Source of the DNA: Brachypodius melanocephalos
Taxonomy: Eukaryota; Chordata; Aves; Passeriformes; Pycnonotidae
NCBI GenBank assembly: GCA_013398615.1
Contig: VZSR01003282.1
Span: 7,629,770 to 7,693,769 of the forward strand
Direction: 5' to 3'
Length of the DNA stretch: 64,000 bases
Numbering within the stretch: position 1 is the stretch's first letter; every line of letters begins with the position of its first letter. The position numbers and the translations under genes were made by a program. A model generated the notes under the pieces. That model made no database searches. It saw nothing but the letters and a program-made list of their open reading frames with translations, and was not told where the DNA came from. This document shows positions 22,801-35,692 of this stretch, one piece after another.

Positions 22801-24984
22801 ACTCATTACCCATGGTAGAAGTGACCTCTGTTTGGTATCTGCAATGGTAAATCACGTGGGCTTTCTAAATCCATCCATTCTGCAGGCTACATGTGTCTGG
22901 GGACACATTTCTTCAGAATGAGTAAGAAAAGGTGTTCTGGATTCGTTGGGTAAATGAATCCACCAGTGTTTCACCTCCAAATGCAAGCAAACCCCTTTTC
23001 CTGGTGTTTATAGAGACACTTCAGCCTGTACAGGAGATTGAAACGCTGCCTCTTCAAGAGACTGAAGGTCTCTGACAGCTGCAATCAGTGGTATAAAAAA
23101 TGAAGAGTGGTTTTCAGGACTCATCCATCCCTGAGCTTCTCTCAGTGACATCCCTAGGAAGCATCTCTTGATGAACACATTTTTTCTGCTGCTGTTGACA
23201 GCTCTGTTTTCTGCCAAATCTTTACTTTCAGGAAAGTTACTTGGATATTATTTTGAGCTCTTAATCCTGATGAAAACCAATGAGGTAAACTGATGCTCCC
23301 TTATTTGATGGGCATTCAAAATGTGCATCCTCCTGCTTTATTCAGGTCTAGTCCTCCCAGGAGCTGATGCCATGAGCCAAGCTCCCTGGGAATTATGGCC
23401 ACCTTGTCCCAAATTCTGCTCAGCTTCAGAGCATTGACTGCACTGATTTCCTGGAGCCACAGGGACTCAGGGTAAGCTCTTCTCATGACACTGGCCCGTT
23501 CAGAAAATCAAAGTAGCCAGATTATCAGGGGCATGACAGTGATTATCAGTCATGCTGGAATCTCCAGAGGACTCTGCGTCTTGCTGCCTGTAGGAGAGCT
23601 GTCCTCAGAGAGGCGGTGGAGGGAGGGCAGTAACAGGATTTGTCCTGTCTGTTGCAGGATAGTTTTGAGAGGAGATCCTTGAAGGCACCCTAGTTTGCAC
23701 ATCAATCTATATCAGCTTATAACTTTAATGGCTTAGGTTTGTATTGAGAGGTGTTTGCAGGGGAGTGAGGTCCTATGTGCAACGGGGATGTGTAAATACA
23801 GATTGGTAACATGCAGTAAAATCCAGTATTTCTTGAAAAAAAATGACAGAGACAACTGGGGCAAGTTCTCCCACTTGCATTTGAGTGATCTTTTTATCAG
23901 CTTTTGACATCCCTGAGGTTTTGCTTTGCTGATTAATTCTTCAAGATGACTGACACTTCAGGAAGCAATATGGATTGTCAAGGTTTAATGTAGGATGAGC
24001 TATTATTCTGTCCTTCTTTGTGCCCCTGAGTTATCCTCCTCTCATTTACCAAGTAAGCAGGCTTGAATTCAAATAACTTGGGGTTATTTAGAAGATAAGA
24101 TTAGAATCTAGAGGTGTCTGGAGAACATGCTTTTGAGGGCAGGAGATACTTTCTGTTCCTATGCCATAGAGAACTTTGTGGAGAGGTGATGAATTTAGAG
24201 ATGGTAATAATTCTTTCTCAGAAGCTGGAGGAGGAAAATCAGGTGGTGGTTTAGTAGTTTGTTGACCCTGGTATGTGATTTGTCTGTAGAAGACCCCATC
24301 TGTATCAGTGAACATACAACATTTCCATGCAACATCGTCAAGGTGAAAGACACACACCAAACAATATGGCATTAAATTGAGAAAAACAGTTCAAGGGGCA
24401 GCTTACAGGCCATAAAACTTGTTTAAAATGTTTTAATAGATGTCTGGAATAAACACCTTGCTAAAAGAAAAAAAAAATTGTGTTTAGAAGGAAAAAAAAA
24501 AATATCCAGCCATCCAAGTAAAAGAGCATAGTAAAAGATGCTATTAGGAGTAGTAAAGATTAAAATGTGAATAATAGGTAAGAATGGGAGAAAAAAAAAT
24601 CATGGTAGCTGAAATGTAAAGCACAGCAGATGGATTGGAGGAAATTTCAGGGCGTGGATTCCTGAAGGCCTAAAAGCTGATGATGGAAAGCTTCCCAAAT
24701 CCTGGTGAGGCAGAGAGCCTGCAGGATGCCCAAGGGGGGTTGTGAGGCAGCATCACGGACAGGTGCAATGGATCTCTGCACAGGAGTTCAAGGCAGAGAT
24801 GGGACCATGCTGGGACCTCAGCAGAAATGTTTTTAAAGCAAATCAATAAAATGTACAGTTACAAATTGCCGGGCTCAGACGCTCGTGCCCTGAAGCTCTC
24901 CGAGGATCTGAAGTGCAAAGCTGATGAACTATTTCTGGCAGGATGGAGTGTTTAAATACATCTTAGGAGCAGAGAGGAGAGAGG

Positions 24985-25760
24985 CAAATGATGCCAATCT
25001 TTAAAAGCCTCTGAGGAGGAGAGTGGAAGCCTGAATTCTGCATCCAGCATGGAAACAGGAAAGAAAGGGAGGGAAAGACTCGTGATTTGGGATGATGGAA
25101 GAGGTGCCAAGAATTTTGCAGAAAGCCCCTCTGCCCTAAGAGCCAAGGCATGTGCACAGGACTGTTCTGCCATACATCACTTGGGGATTTCCTACCAAAG
25201 CCCTTTACCAAATTCTCTTATTGACTTGAACTTTTATGTCCCTGAAGTGCTAGTAATAAAACTACATAAAAGATAGGAAACAAAGGTGGGAACTAATTAT
25301 TTTGTTATTCCAGGAAAAACAGGGAAGGGAAGGGAAGGGAAGGGAAGGGAAGGGAAGGGAAGGGAAGGGAAGGGAAGGGAAGGGAAGGGAAGGGAAGGGA
25401 AGGGAAGGGAAGGGAAGGGAAGGGAAGGGAAGGGAAGGGAAGGGAAGGGAAGGGAAGGGAAGGGAAGGGAAGGGAAGGGAAGATGCAGCCAAGAAAACAA
25501 CTCTGCTGATGATACCAAGTTGCTTTGTTCTGACAAGCCCAGAGCTGGCTGCCAACAGGTGCAGAAGGATCCTGCAGTCCTGGATGGCTGGGCAGTAAAA
25601 CTGCAGCAAAATTCAGCAGCAATAATGCAAATTAATGCATAGAGGAGGGAAATTCTATTTTTGTCCATGGTAGGCTCTTAACCACACTATTGCTGAGCAA
25701 AGGAGAGACCATGGAATCATTCTGAATTGTTCTCAGGGTGCTGCATGAAGTTCAACAGCA
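24985..25760 (+). mobile_element. Degraded CR1 LINE fragment(s), RT-coding part, interrupted by a pentanucleotide array
   Basis: Pieces of the CR1 ORF2 reverse-transcriptase region can be read in sense order. At about 24989-25010 there is a match to the 'PIFKK' segment. At 25507-25520 there is GATGATACCAAGTTG (Asp-Asp-Thr-Lys-Leu). At 25745-25775 there is a match to the 'MKFN...KAK' segment (Met-Lys-Phe-Asn then Lys-Ala-Lys). In CR1 these motifs lie in this order. The frame is broken throughout and the spacing is disturbed by the (AGGGA)n array and probably another insertion. It may be one old copy or two. The assignment is by recalled family motifs and is uncertain. Confidence 0.4.
25321..25482 (+). 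repeat. (AGGGA)n pentanucleotide array, about 32 perfect copies
   Basis: There are 162 bp of uninterrupted AGGGA units, purine-only on the + strand. The array opens all frames on both strands and creates apparent proteins of GKGRE- or PSLPF-type repeats, which are not genes. Its purity suggests recent expansion and length polymorphism. It lies inside what looks like an old CR1 remnant. Confidence 0.98.
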
Positions 25761-26689
25761 AGAAGGCCAAGTAAAGCATTAGGGATTATAGGGGACACAT
25801 AGAGAAAAAAAAAAAAAAGAGAAAACATTATTATACAGTTGTAGAAATCAGATTTTAGAAAGCCATCCAAAAATCTTCGATACTGTGTGTTGTTATGCTT
25901 CCTCAAAAAAAGGTGAGATAGAATTAGAAACACTGGTAGTCAGAAATTGTGAATATTTGCTTTATAAATATGATGCACAAAGCAAATAAATCTCTCTCTT
26001 CTTAGCATCCAAATCTTGAGGCCTGAGTCATTAAAGGTTTGCTTGAAATGTTTCCAAGAGAATATATTTGTCAGAATTGGCCTATACCATCAGTAAAAAA
26101 AAAAATCAGTTGTTATAACTCTTATTAAATTAAGTGAAAATTCAGAAAGAGTTGGTCTCAGAGCATTGAATATTTTCCCAGAGAGAAATCATGCAATTTT
26201 AGCCAAACCACATTCTTGGGTTTGTGCATTTTTTTACCAGAATGTTCCACCAAGCAGACATGAAGGATCTGCTGTGTGAGGTGATGCGTGGCGGGTAAGT
26301 GAGGAGAACTGGCACAGCTGGCAATGCACAAGGATCTTTGTGAAAGATGAAAGGAAGGGCTTGGTTTGAGAGCTGCTGCAACCTACCAGTTGTGGCATTT
26401 TCCCATCACCTTCTGATGGTCCAGCACCATTTTCCTTGCTGTTTTTTTAATTTTTTTTTTTCTCCAAACACTGTTTTTCAGCTCCTGCTAGGGCAGGCAC
26501 ATGCCCAGTGATGCTGCTCCCTGGAGTGCCACTGTTAGAGGGTCCAATCCCTTGTGTAACATCCCAGTAAATGTCAAACCACTCCACTGGCATCCAAAGA
26601 TGTTCCCAGTGCCATTCCCACGCCTTTCAACACTCAGCTGTGCTACAGTCTGACTTTTTCATGTCAAAATAAAATGAGAAAACAAAAGC

Positions 26690-27110
26690 AGCAGAGCAGT
26701 CATTGCTTACAATGGCAGATAAGCCAACTGAAGTTAATTAAACTTAGCTTTAATTAAAGTTTATATAAGCCAATAAAAATCCAGTTTATGAAACATTGTT
26801 TAATACTAGGATTTTTACTTTTTTTTAAATTTCATTTTGCTGATTTTCATGGTATGAATTAGAAGGAATCCTCAGTCCTGGCATGGAATTATATGATAAA
26901 CTACACATAGATGAGGCAAATTAGAAGTTAATACAGCATTAAATAATTTAAAATGTTTCCCATGCCATAAAAATAGAACTGAAAAATGGTAAAGCATGCT
27001 CCAAACTGCCTTTTCATCATGCTGTTAATACATTATTAGAGTAAAGTGGTAATTTTTCAAGTACTTTACTGAATAGCACCTATCATTATGGAGCAATAAG
27101 TGAATTGAGG
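26690..27110. promoter_or_regulatory. Possible AT-rich conserved noncoding element
   Basis: The motif GTTAATTAAAC and, 16 bp on, TTTAATTAAAG sit near 26735-26760, followed by many ATTA cores (for example near 26935 and 27025). There is no repeat-like periodicity. This is suggestive only. Confidence 0.15.
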
Positions 27111-28060
27111 AAAACAAGACTTAGAACCAAAGACTTTTCAAATGAACAATAAAAGGTCAGTTCATAATGCAAGTAGAAGGAAAATAAACACGATCTGTGA
27201 CATTTGAAGAAAATATACACACCTAGAAATGTGAAGTGCCATTGATTTGCCAGCACTCTTGATCTGGAGCCCTGCTGAAACAGAAGTTAGAAAGAATTGC
27301 TATTCAACACCATCCAGGGAGGGCCAGGGTGCCTAAAACCCCAAACAGAGTTGTCTCAGACCAGCTGGCCTGACAGATAAATAACCTGGGAATCACACTC
27401 CCAACCTCAGCAAGTCCTCCTCATAAAATGAGTGTTTCTGTTCCTCACTTCAGGAACCAGGTATCTTAAATGTATTTAAGCACTTATTTACCTCTCCAAG
27501 TGAGGAGGATCCTGATGTTTTCTAGACAAAGCAGGCATTTCCATCATTCCAGTTCATTGTTGCTTACCCAGTGAGCAGGAGTTTTTCTGGTTTTAGTAGT
27601 GGTTGACTTGCAGAGTTAAAGTGAGATGGGTTTGGCTTGGAAGTGCAACATGAGAGGGGAATTCAGCCTCTCAATTAAGGAAACAGTTGTGTGACTGGGC
27701 ATTTCTGTCCAGCTAAAAATGTATAGAACTTTAAAACACTTGAGATAAAAATATAATGGTATGACACAGTTTATTTCTTACTGCTGGCAAAATGGGGGGC
27801 AGCTGCCCAGTTTATCCTTTACATGAATTCTAAGAATGAAAATTGGAAAGTTACTGAAGATGAAGGACAGAAAGAAGATGGAAGAGTTTTATTTTTATAT
27901 GTGCTCAAAATTATATCTGGCTTTAAGAGCAAAAAAAAAAGTGTTTTGCTCTTAAAAACAGATGTCTTTTATTTTGTACCACTTTTTTTGCTGAGAGCTC
28001 GCCCATGGTTGCTTAATTAAAGAAAAATAACAAGTGAAGCCTAGGAGGAAATGCATTTTG

Positions 28061-28180
28061 GGATGCAAGCAAGAGCAAATCTGAAATTGTTCAACAAAAC
28101 TAGAAAGTGAAAGCATGAGAGGGAATTGAATCTCAAAAAGACCGATGGATTCAATGGATTGTTCTCCCTCTGATTTGTAG
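28061..28180 (+). repeat. Copy 1 of a diverged ~120-bp direct repeat
   Basis: Matches 28971-29090 at roughly four in five positions by eye, including the shared blocks GCAAGAGCAAATCTGAAA, GAGAGGGAA and CTCAAAAAGACC. Most differences are transitions. Confidence 0.8.
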
Positions 28181-28970
28181 CCAAGGATAAGGAGTGGGAC
28201 CCACCCTGGAGCACAGCAAGAGTCCTGCAGGTGAGTGGTGACTTAAACAGTCTGCACTGAAGGGAGAGGGTGCTGTGGAATTGTCATCTTTATTTATTTG
28301 TGTTTTTATACTTATTAGGTACTTTAGGAGTCTGGTATTTTGTAGCCTGTAAATAGAAGCATTTGGGTTGTGTTATTGCAAATCAAGGATCTTTGCAATT
28401 GGATCAAAAGTGGGGAAAAAAAAATCCCAAACCACTGTAGATTAAGTTATTTTAAACACTCATTGAAAGTCTAATGCATTTCTTAACCGTGGGAGAATGG
28501 TTATAATTTCGTGTCTGTGCCATGAAAAAATTCCACAGCTTCTTACAAAAATTCAAAGAATAATTGCAAAAATCTTGACATTTGTCCTCTTTTCTTCAGT
28601 TTCTCAGGGAAAGGCCTGGGTATAAAGGCAGTGGAAATTATCATATTTTATTGTTGGTTTCCAATCTAAGGACAGTTCTGAGGCTGAAACTGGGCTGTTT
28701 GAAGACACTAACCCAGCTCAAAAGTTGTACAATGATTGAAAAGTCTACCTTTTAAATTTTTTTCTTCCCAGAAATGGAATAGAAATCTTTGATTCCGTAA
28801 AACTTTAGGGTGATTCTTATAGTGCAGGGTTGCAATCAGCCATAAAATGGCCTTCAAATGTGCCCTCCCTCCCTACAAGGCAGCTGGGCAGGCTGGATGA
28901 GGCTGATCCCTCTGTGCACCATTGAGAAATGCCCAGCTAAATTAAACTGTCTTTTGTAAAGGTAACTCAG

Positions 28971-29090
28971 GCATGCAGGCAAGAGCAAATCTGAAACTGC
29001 CTAACAAACTAAAAAGTGGGAGCACGAGAGGGAACTGAACCTCAAAAAGACCAGTGGGTACAGTGGATTGTTCAAACCCCTGATTTTCTG
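28971..29090 (+). repeat. Copy 2 of a diverged ~120-bp direct repeat
   Basis: Partner of 28061-28180, same orientation, offset about 910 bp. Similarity falls away on both sides, so this is either an old local duplication or two insertions of one dispersed element. No coding frame is conserved between the copies. Confidence 0.8.
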
Positions 29091-30216
29091 TATGGAACCA
29101 TCCTCAGAAACGTCCCTCAACCTTCATCTAACATAAGTAACGAAACCAAATAATTAAATTACATGTATTAAAGGTTTTAGATACCCTTAGAACTCTTTGT
29201 AGAATAGGAATATGTGTGTGGAAACCTAATTTCAGTGCCCAGCAGTAGGGACTGCATCCAGTTCATGCTCATTTCTTTCACATACAACCTTAGGGAGATT
29301 TCTAGTGCAGAAACTGCAAACTCTTGTGGATTACAAATCTTTTCTTTATTCTCCTGCTCGTTTAAAATATTCTCTCAAGCAGTTCATAATGTTTGTTTGG
29401 TTTTGTTTTGATTATTAAAGTTTCTAACATTTCAATACATTAGAGAATGGGTAAAGCTGTTTTCTCAGTGCAGTGAGACAGCATAAGTTAAATGAGATGT
29501 GGAAGGTTTATCTTTTGCTTTGTGAATCTGTTCATTTCCAATGGCTGAATTAGTTCATTTTGCATGTTGATAGAATGTCTTGTTCAATCTTGGAAACCAC
29601 ACACAGTATTATCTCTTTTTTTCATTTATAGAAGGTGGCTTGTGCTATACATGCCATTAGTTTGAGGGGAAGATGGCATTGTCACAGGGAAAGGGACAGG
29701 GACAGATTCTGATTTGGCTTCACTTTGGATTGTACATTTGTATGCATCTGCCTGAGGAATTGCTCTGGATTTTTACTGTAATTCATAAAGTAAGACTGCA
29801 GTCAATCCATTTGCTGATTTCATACAATTCTCTGAATACTTTCCCACTCTGAATGATTCTTGCATATTTTAGTACTGCAGGTCCCTCTCTGGCTCTCCTT
29901 GACTGGCTCTTCTACTTTTCTTTTGCATCAGATTTGACTCTTATTTCCATATCCCTACACAGGATCCTCTAGAAATACACCTCTGCACATTTCCCCTGAG
30001 TTTGATTGAATCAGCCATTACCAAAACAGACAATATTTCTACTGGGTGTTTGGAGGGTTTCTGAGAACTGTGATGTGCAAAACAGAGGTAGAAAGAACAA
30101 AGCAGAATTATTTATTTAATTAAGTTTGACCTAGTTGGTTTATTATCCTTTTTGTTTAATATCTCTATATATCTCCATCTCTTAACCTGCATATATCCCC
30201 CTCATATAAATATATT

Positions 30217-30282
30217 CTGTCTGTCTATCTGTCTGTCTATCTATCTATCTATCTATCTATCCATCTGTCCATCTATCCATCT
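30217..30282 (+). repeat. (CTAT/CTGT)n tetranucleotide microsatellite
   Basis: The core is about five perfect CTAT units flanked by CTGT, CCAT and TCCAT variants, so the array is impure at both ends. Confidence 0.92.
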
Positions 30283-31900
30283 TCTATTTATTTGATCTAG
30301 TCAGCATTGTTACCCGTGTCAAATGTGGGCAGTTGTATTTGCTGTTGCAAAGAAAGTGTTTTACAGTTTTCCTGATGTCCTTTGCCTTTGTTTCTTGCTT
30401 CATAAGCCCTTTGAAGCTGAGAACTGCATCATCCTCTCTGACTTGCTGCCACAAAATTTATTGACAGCGTGGCTAAAGGAAAGGCTGATGGATAACAGGA
30501 GCAGGAGGAGGTGTAAGTTTGATGGATGGCTTGGGTCTCAAATCCTGTGATCAGTCCAGCAATTGCCTTTGTCCATTTGAGTTATTGAGGAATCATGGCA
30601 GTCCTTTCCTTTCCTCAGAACTAATAAATCTGTAATAATAAATCTAATAAGTTTGTATTGTGACAAATGTTCCTCCAGGCAGTGTGCTGGAGGGTGGGAC
30701 TGGGCCAGGGCTGGGTCACAGAGAGGAGAAGGTGACCTTTACATCTTTTGATCTCCAGGCTCATGCTCCCCGTTATGTGCTTCTGTAGTTGTCATAGGTG
30801 CTTCACATGGGCATTGAAGACAAATCTCATTTCCCACAACTCTTTCTAGAAGACAGTTCTGATGGAGATTTGAGCCAGTCCTAACAGGAATACTCATGGA
30901 TATTTTTTTCCTTTCTTTTCAACAGAATTTAATTGCAATTTGCCAGCTTAAATATATAAAACAATCATTCAACAATTTAAAGAACGCAGGGACCAAACCC
31001 TCTGATTGCTGTATTTCTGAGGGATCTCTCCTCACCAGGATGTCTAAACTCTTGCTTCTTATTCACATTTCTTTTCCACAGAGTCTTGAATTATTTTTCA
31101 TTTGTTATTATAAGTTCATGGGCAATGCCTGGAATTTGTTCATGCAGCTGCCCACAGGTGGTGCAGGGCACTGGGAGGGGGCCAGGGAGTGCAGAGGAGC
31201 ATCCCAGGCTGCCTGGGGCACTTGTGCATGGGCTCATGGGGTTCAGGGGGTGAGAGTGGGGTTTGGGCTACAGATTCCCTGATCTGCTTCAGAATTAGGG
31301 TTTAGTGAGGAGTTTCTGTCCAGCTTTCTGTGCATCTACGAGTGAAAACATCAGAAAAGCTTCTTTCTGTTTCCCCCTTTCTCAACCTCCTTCCCATGCC
31401 TCATTTCTGGGGAAAGGGGGCAATTCAGAGGTGACTGCGTGCAAAGATGGGCTGCAAGATGTGGGGAGGCCACTGTGGAGCCCACTGGCCATGACACTGC
31501 CACTCGCACGAGAGGAAAATTGCAGAAACCCAGGCTGGAGAGTCAAAGAGAGAATTCACAATTCTTCTGAGGGCTGCATGGCAGGAATGTGATAGGAAAG
31601 GCAGGAATGTGCTGGCCAGATGCAGCCTTTTCCCTGAGCCCGTGTGGAGCCATTGCTGAATCTGTGGGATAAATGGTTGGGATACTGCAAGGAGGGCTTC
31701 AGGGAGCTCTGACACATCCTGGGGTGTTGTTGTGATGGCTCTTGTGTCCCCTAGAGTCTGCTAATGGATGGCTCTGTTGGCATCAGTGGTGACCTGGCTC
31801 ACTCCTGACACTGGAAGTTAGATTTTCTAGTGTGAAATGGGATGGATAATACCCTGTATCCATCTGTAAATCATGCTGATGTCTGGAAAACAAATAACAT
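30283..31900. other. Intergenic stretch, no gene seen
   Basis: Mixed-composition sequence, somewhat GC-richer around 31140-31720. Open frames there overlap on opposite strands and show no family resemblance. Confidence 0.7.
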
Positions 31901-32020
31901 AAAAAAAAAAAAAAAAAAAAAAAAGGAAAAGAAAAAACCAAAAAAACACCAAAACCCAAAAATCAAAACCCAACAACAACAAAAAACCCCCAAACAAACA
32001 AACAAACAAGCAAAACCCCA
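31901..32020 (+). repeat. Poly(A) and A/C-rich low-complexity tract
   Basis: An A-run of about 24 bases is followed by AAAACC, CAACAA and CAAACAAACAAA units. It may be the tail of a very old retroposed sequence, but nothing recognisable lies upstream. Confidence 0.85.
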
Positions 32021-35000
32021 GTCAAATAAAGGAAGTGTGTGTGATCAATATAAGGTCATCATTTGCTCTGCAGGAAAAATAGGCAATCTGTGTTCTTTTG
32101 CAGAAATACAGAAAATAGCTCAAATTGCACAGATTTTGGATTGAGGCTTCTCCAGTGAGTGCTGTGTTTGACTGACAGGTGTAATTTAAAAGAAGAAAGG
32201 ATGCTATAAATATTTTTAAAGACAACAGCTACATCTCTGACTATAGAGGTCTTTCTGCCTCACAAAATACATATAAAGATGCATGCCCTTAGGAGACAGT
32301 AAGTAAAGTAGCAGTGCAGCTTTTATCTCTCCCAAACATTAAACACAGTGACAAAAAGAAGGGTTGTTCACGTAATACCTTACAAATGGAAAATGGAAGA
32401 GCACTTAAAATGATGGTGTGTGATACATACATCCCGTATGCTGAAACTATGACATTAAATTTACCACTTTTTGGATTGTTCATTTAATCAATCGTGTGTA
32501 ATCAGTTTCGTGATCAGGGATTCCTTCACTGTTTTGGTGTTTTTGTTGATAGATGTGATGAATGATATTTTCAAATGTTGGCTCGTTAGCATTAAAGATG
32601 CTCTCGCTGAGCATCTCTGGCTGAGCTCCTTGCTTTGTGATGCTGTGCTGAATCTGCCCCCGAAGGCTTTTATCCCCCCAGAGATTCTGCATTAGGCAGC
32701 AGATTCTCGTGATGAAAAGCAGAGCTATCCCAGGAAAAGATATTATAATTTACCACATGAACAACCAAGTTCATTCACAGGGCACTGCTTACAGATTCCT
32801 GTGAAAATCAGTACATTTGGGCTATCACACAACCTGTTTGAGAGGCTCAGTCTGAGGAATGACATCAGGAAGGTAAGCCTGGCTTTCCTAAGCAGAGCTG
32901 ACAGCTGCTGGGTGATCTTGGGCCAGTTTGTTCTGAACCCTGAAAGCCCACTGTGGCTGACCCTCTGCCCACCACCAGATGGTCTGTGTGTGGTCCAGCC
33001 CCCCCTGACAAAAGACTCAGGGACACCAGTGGGTTTCACCAATTGAAATTTAATGAGGAGTGAAAAGAAGTAGGTACAGGTTTGAAAGATGCTTGCCTGA
33101 TTTATTTTTTTTTTTCCCATTTTCAAAACGACCTTGCATTTTTAATGGCTGCAGATTAAGGCCAGTAATGAATCCCAAGTGTCTAATGCACATCAAGGCT
33201 GGGTTCAGGAAACATTAAGGGATACCTAGGAAGAGTCATAGATTTTACACAGAGAGTACAGTAATGATCTTGCAGACAAAAAAATTAATGATTTAAGAAA
33301 AAGCAGAAATGCTGTTCTCATTCCCAAGGTTAGGGAAGATAAATCAGGAGAGATTGCTTTCTCCAATTGCTTGTTTGGGCTAAGAAACTTGATATGATGA
33401 TAAAACATGGAAGGACCTGGGGCTTGCATCAACAGTGATGAAATGCAGTGAGTGCTGGCTGATGCCGTGTTGGTGCTCCTGTTGGAGGGCTCACATCCTT
33501 AGAGAGGCACTGGAAAATACTGAATTGTTAATATGGAAACCCAGATGTGTCTGTTGGGGTGAAACACCACTCTTCAGGCTCCACTGAACAAAATGCTTCA
33601 ATTCCAGAGTAGGAGGAGGGAGGTGTGGGAGAGGGACCATGCACTGGTGCATCAGTATGGGCTCAGAGGCTGGAACAGACAGGAGTTATCACCCAGCTGG
33701 TCAGAAGGAGCTTGGTTGGAGGGTGCTGGCACCCAACATATCGAGGTGGAAGGATGCTCAGTAGAACTAAGGGCCTCAACAGGAAACCCAGACAGAGCCA
33801 AATGAAGAGGTGGCAACTGACAGCAAATTGATCCAAAAGCAACTTTAGGAACGCTGGGTGATGCGGCTCAAAAAATAATTTTTTCAAAGTTAAAGTTCAG
33901 AAGCCCCAAAAGAAGATTTGTTTGGAACAAATGAGGTTAATTTAAAAAAAAAACCAAAAAAACATTTTGCTGTGAAAATTATAGGTAGATTATAAGAAAC
34001 CTGGTGAGAGAGATAATAGACTAATGAAATATATGATCAGGGAGTGCTTGAGGTCCCATCTTGTGGGCTTTATCAAATTGTTACAATTAAAATATTTTAG
34101 GAAATGCTGCAATTTGGAATGAAGTTACATATTCTATCTATAATTGGAATTAAAATGATGCCTTTTGGGGAGATTTTGAAGAATGTGGATATCAAGCAAT
34201 AGATCTGCTCCCATCCACACCTCCTGTAGGCTGAGTGCCCTATCCCTAAACCAGTAAAAACTTCTTTGTAGCATTGAAAAATTGAAAAATTGTATTGTAT
34301 GGAGTCTGCACTGGCATTATGGTCTGCTATAACACATTGCCTTTTAGTGTTTAAACCTTTTTCTGCCTCTCAATTTCCCCACTACTGCAGCCTCACACAG
34401 CAAATCATTGTTTGGCATCTTTCATAAAGACACTTAAACACAAAGTGAATCTCCAGAAGCTTTAGGTAGGTGATAAACTTAATTTTGATTCTTTTGTCTG
34501 CACTAACAGAGGACGTGAAAAGACAACAGGATACTGAATTTTCTGCTCTGGCCCAGGAGGAGCATTCTTGTGTATCAGCAACATGAAGAGGGATGCAGGT
34601 ACCCAGCCCTAACTTGCATTCATGAAAGTCTTGTTTTAGTTCTTCGTCCGATCAAGGTGGTGTGAATTGCTTGAACATTCCTTGAACATAATTTTATGTC
34701 AGTCAAGAAAGACACTAACATCTGTGTTTGCAGCTGGTGAGGTATGTTGGATCAAATCCTTTCAGTGCACCTTTTAGATTTTTTTTTTTTTTTTTTATCT
34801 ACAGTTTACACTTGACTCATCAGTGCCATAACAGAGAAAATGTTAGTTTAGATTGTATAGCAACTACTCCATATCCTCATTCTTTCTCATGGTCTCTTCC
34901 CCGATGACCTGGCATCACTTTTTTTTTCATGTGAGGCATTGAATGAACAATAAAAAAAAATCCTAGGACAGGTGCAGTTAAAAGATTAGGAAGTGCTAGA

Positions 35001-35579
35001 ATTTTACATCTGCAAAAATAAGTTATTGAGGCTGATGTATAATAACGTAGGAAAAGACTCATTTGCTGCCAATTTAGTGTAGTAACAACAAATATACATC
35101 TTGGAGTCCTCAAGTGGAGCAGGAGGGTGTTTATTCTTTTGTGGCAGGTGGTGCCATGCCCAAGCCTGGGTATATTGCATAAATATTGTTAGCATCAAAC
35201 ATATCTCAGAGAAGCAGCCAGATGATGAATCATCCACTTGGAGGAGTCCCAAGCCACCATTTATCTTTATTTACCTGCATTTTTACAGGCATTTGGTGCT
35301 TTTGCCTCTGCTGAGAAAACTATATTATGTGTAATCCCTCTTCTTTTTTTTTCCTTATTCATTTTTGCTATGTTAACAGCAAAAAAGTCTTGGCAAGGAA
35401 CTAGACACCTCCAAGATGGAGATCCTTTTCTACAGCCAGTTAGAGAAACTACCTAAAAAAAAAAAAAAATTATTTCAAAGCCTGAGAGATGGGTATTTAG
35501 AATCTGTCTTTCTAATTTGTGTTATTTCCTTCCTTACTCAGACCCAAAGAGATTTTTGGGGAGCAACTGGACTCAATAA

Positions 35580-35581
<2 letters not shown>
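32021..35581. other. Intergenic stretch, no gene seen
   Basis: No gene or intact transposon was recognised. T-runs occur near 33105 and 34780. Short open frames on both strands overlap each other and lack any family motif. Confidence 0.7.
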
Positions 35582-35627
<46 letters not shown>

Positions 35628-35692
35628 TCACATATATATATATACACACATATATATATATACACACACACATATACATATATATATATATA
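35582..35692. repeat. Compound (TA)n/(CA)n microsatellite
   Basis: About 47 bp of pure TA is followed by alternating blocks of TA and CACA. It yields Tyr-Ile repeat open frames in several frames on both strands, which I reject as genes. Confidence 0.95.

Larger units (their letters stand above)
13131..24959. other. Intergenic stretch after DPP10, no gene seen
   Basis: I read both strands and recognised no coding family, RNA gene or intact transposon. The stretch holds a (TA)n run at 15371-15414, an A-run at 15481-15498, a short 13-bp tandem at 19361-19386 and an AT-rich motif-dense segment at 19560-19870. The longest open frame (162 codons, minus strand, 15681-16169) overlaps frames on both strands and has low-complexity, unstructured composition, so I treat it as chance. 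Confidence 0.7.
25761..30216. other. Intergenic stretch, no gene seen
   Basis: AT-rich sequence without recognisable coding potential. It contains a pair of diverged direct repeats near 28.1 and 29.0 kb and, at about 26690-27110, an AT-rich segment dense in TTAATTAAA-type motifs that could be conserved noncoding DNA. Confidence 0.7.

Noticed and set aside
25262..25668. Several overlapping frames of about 100-120 codons on both strands
   Set aside because: They exist only because the AGGGA array has no stop codon in any frame.
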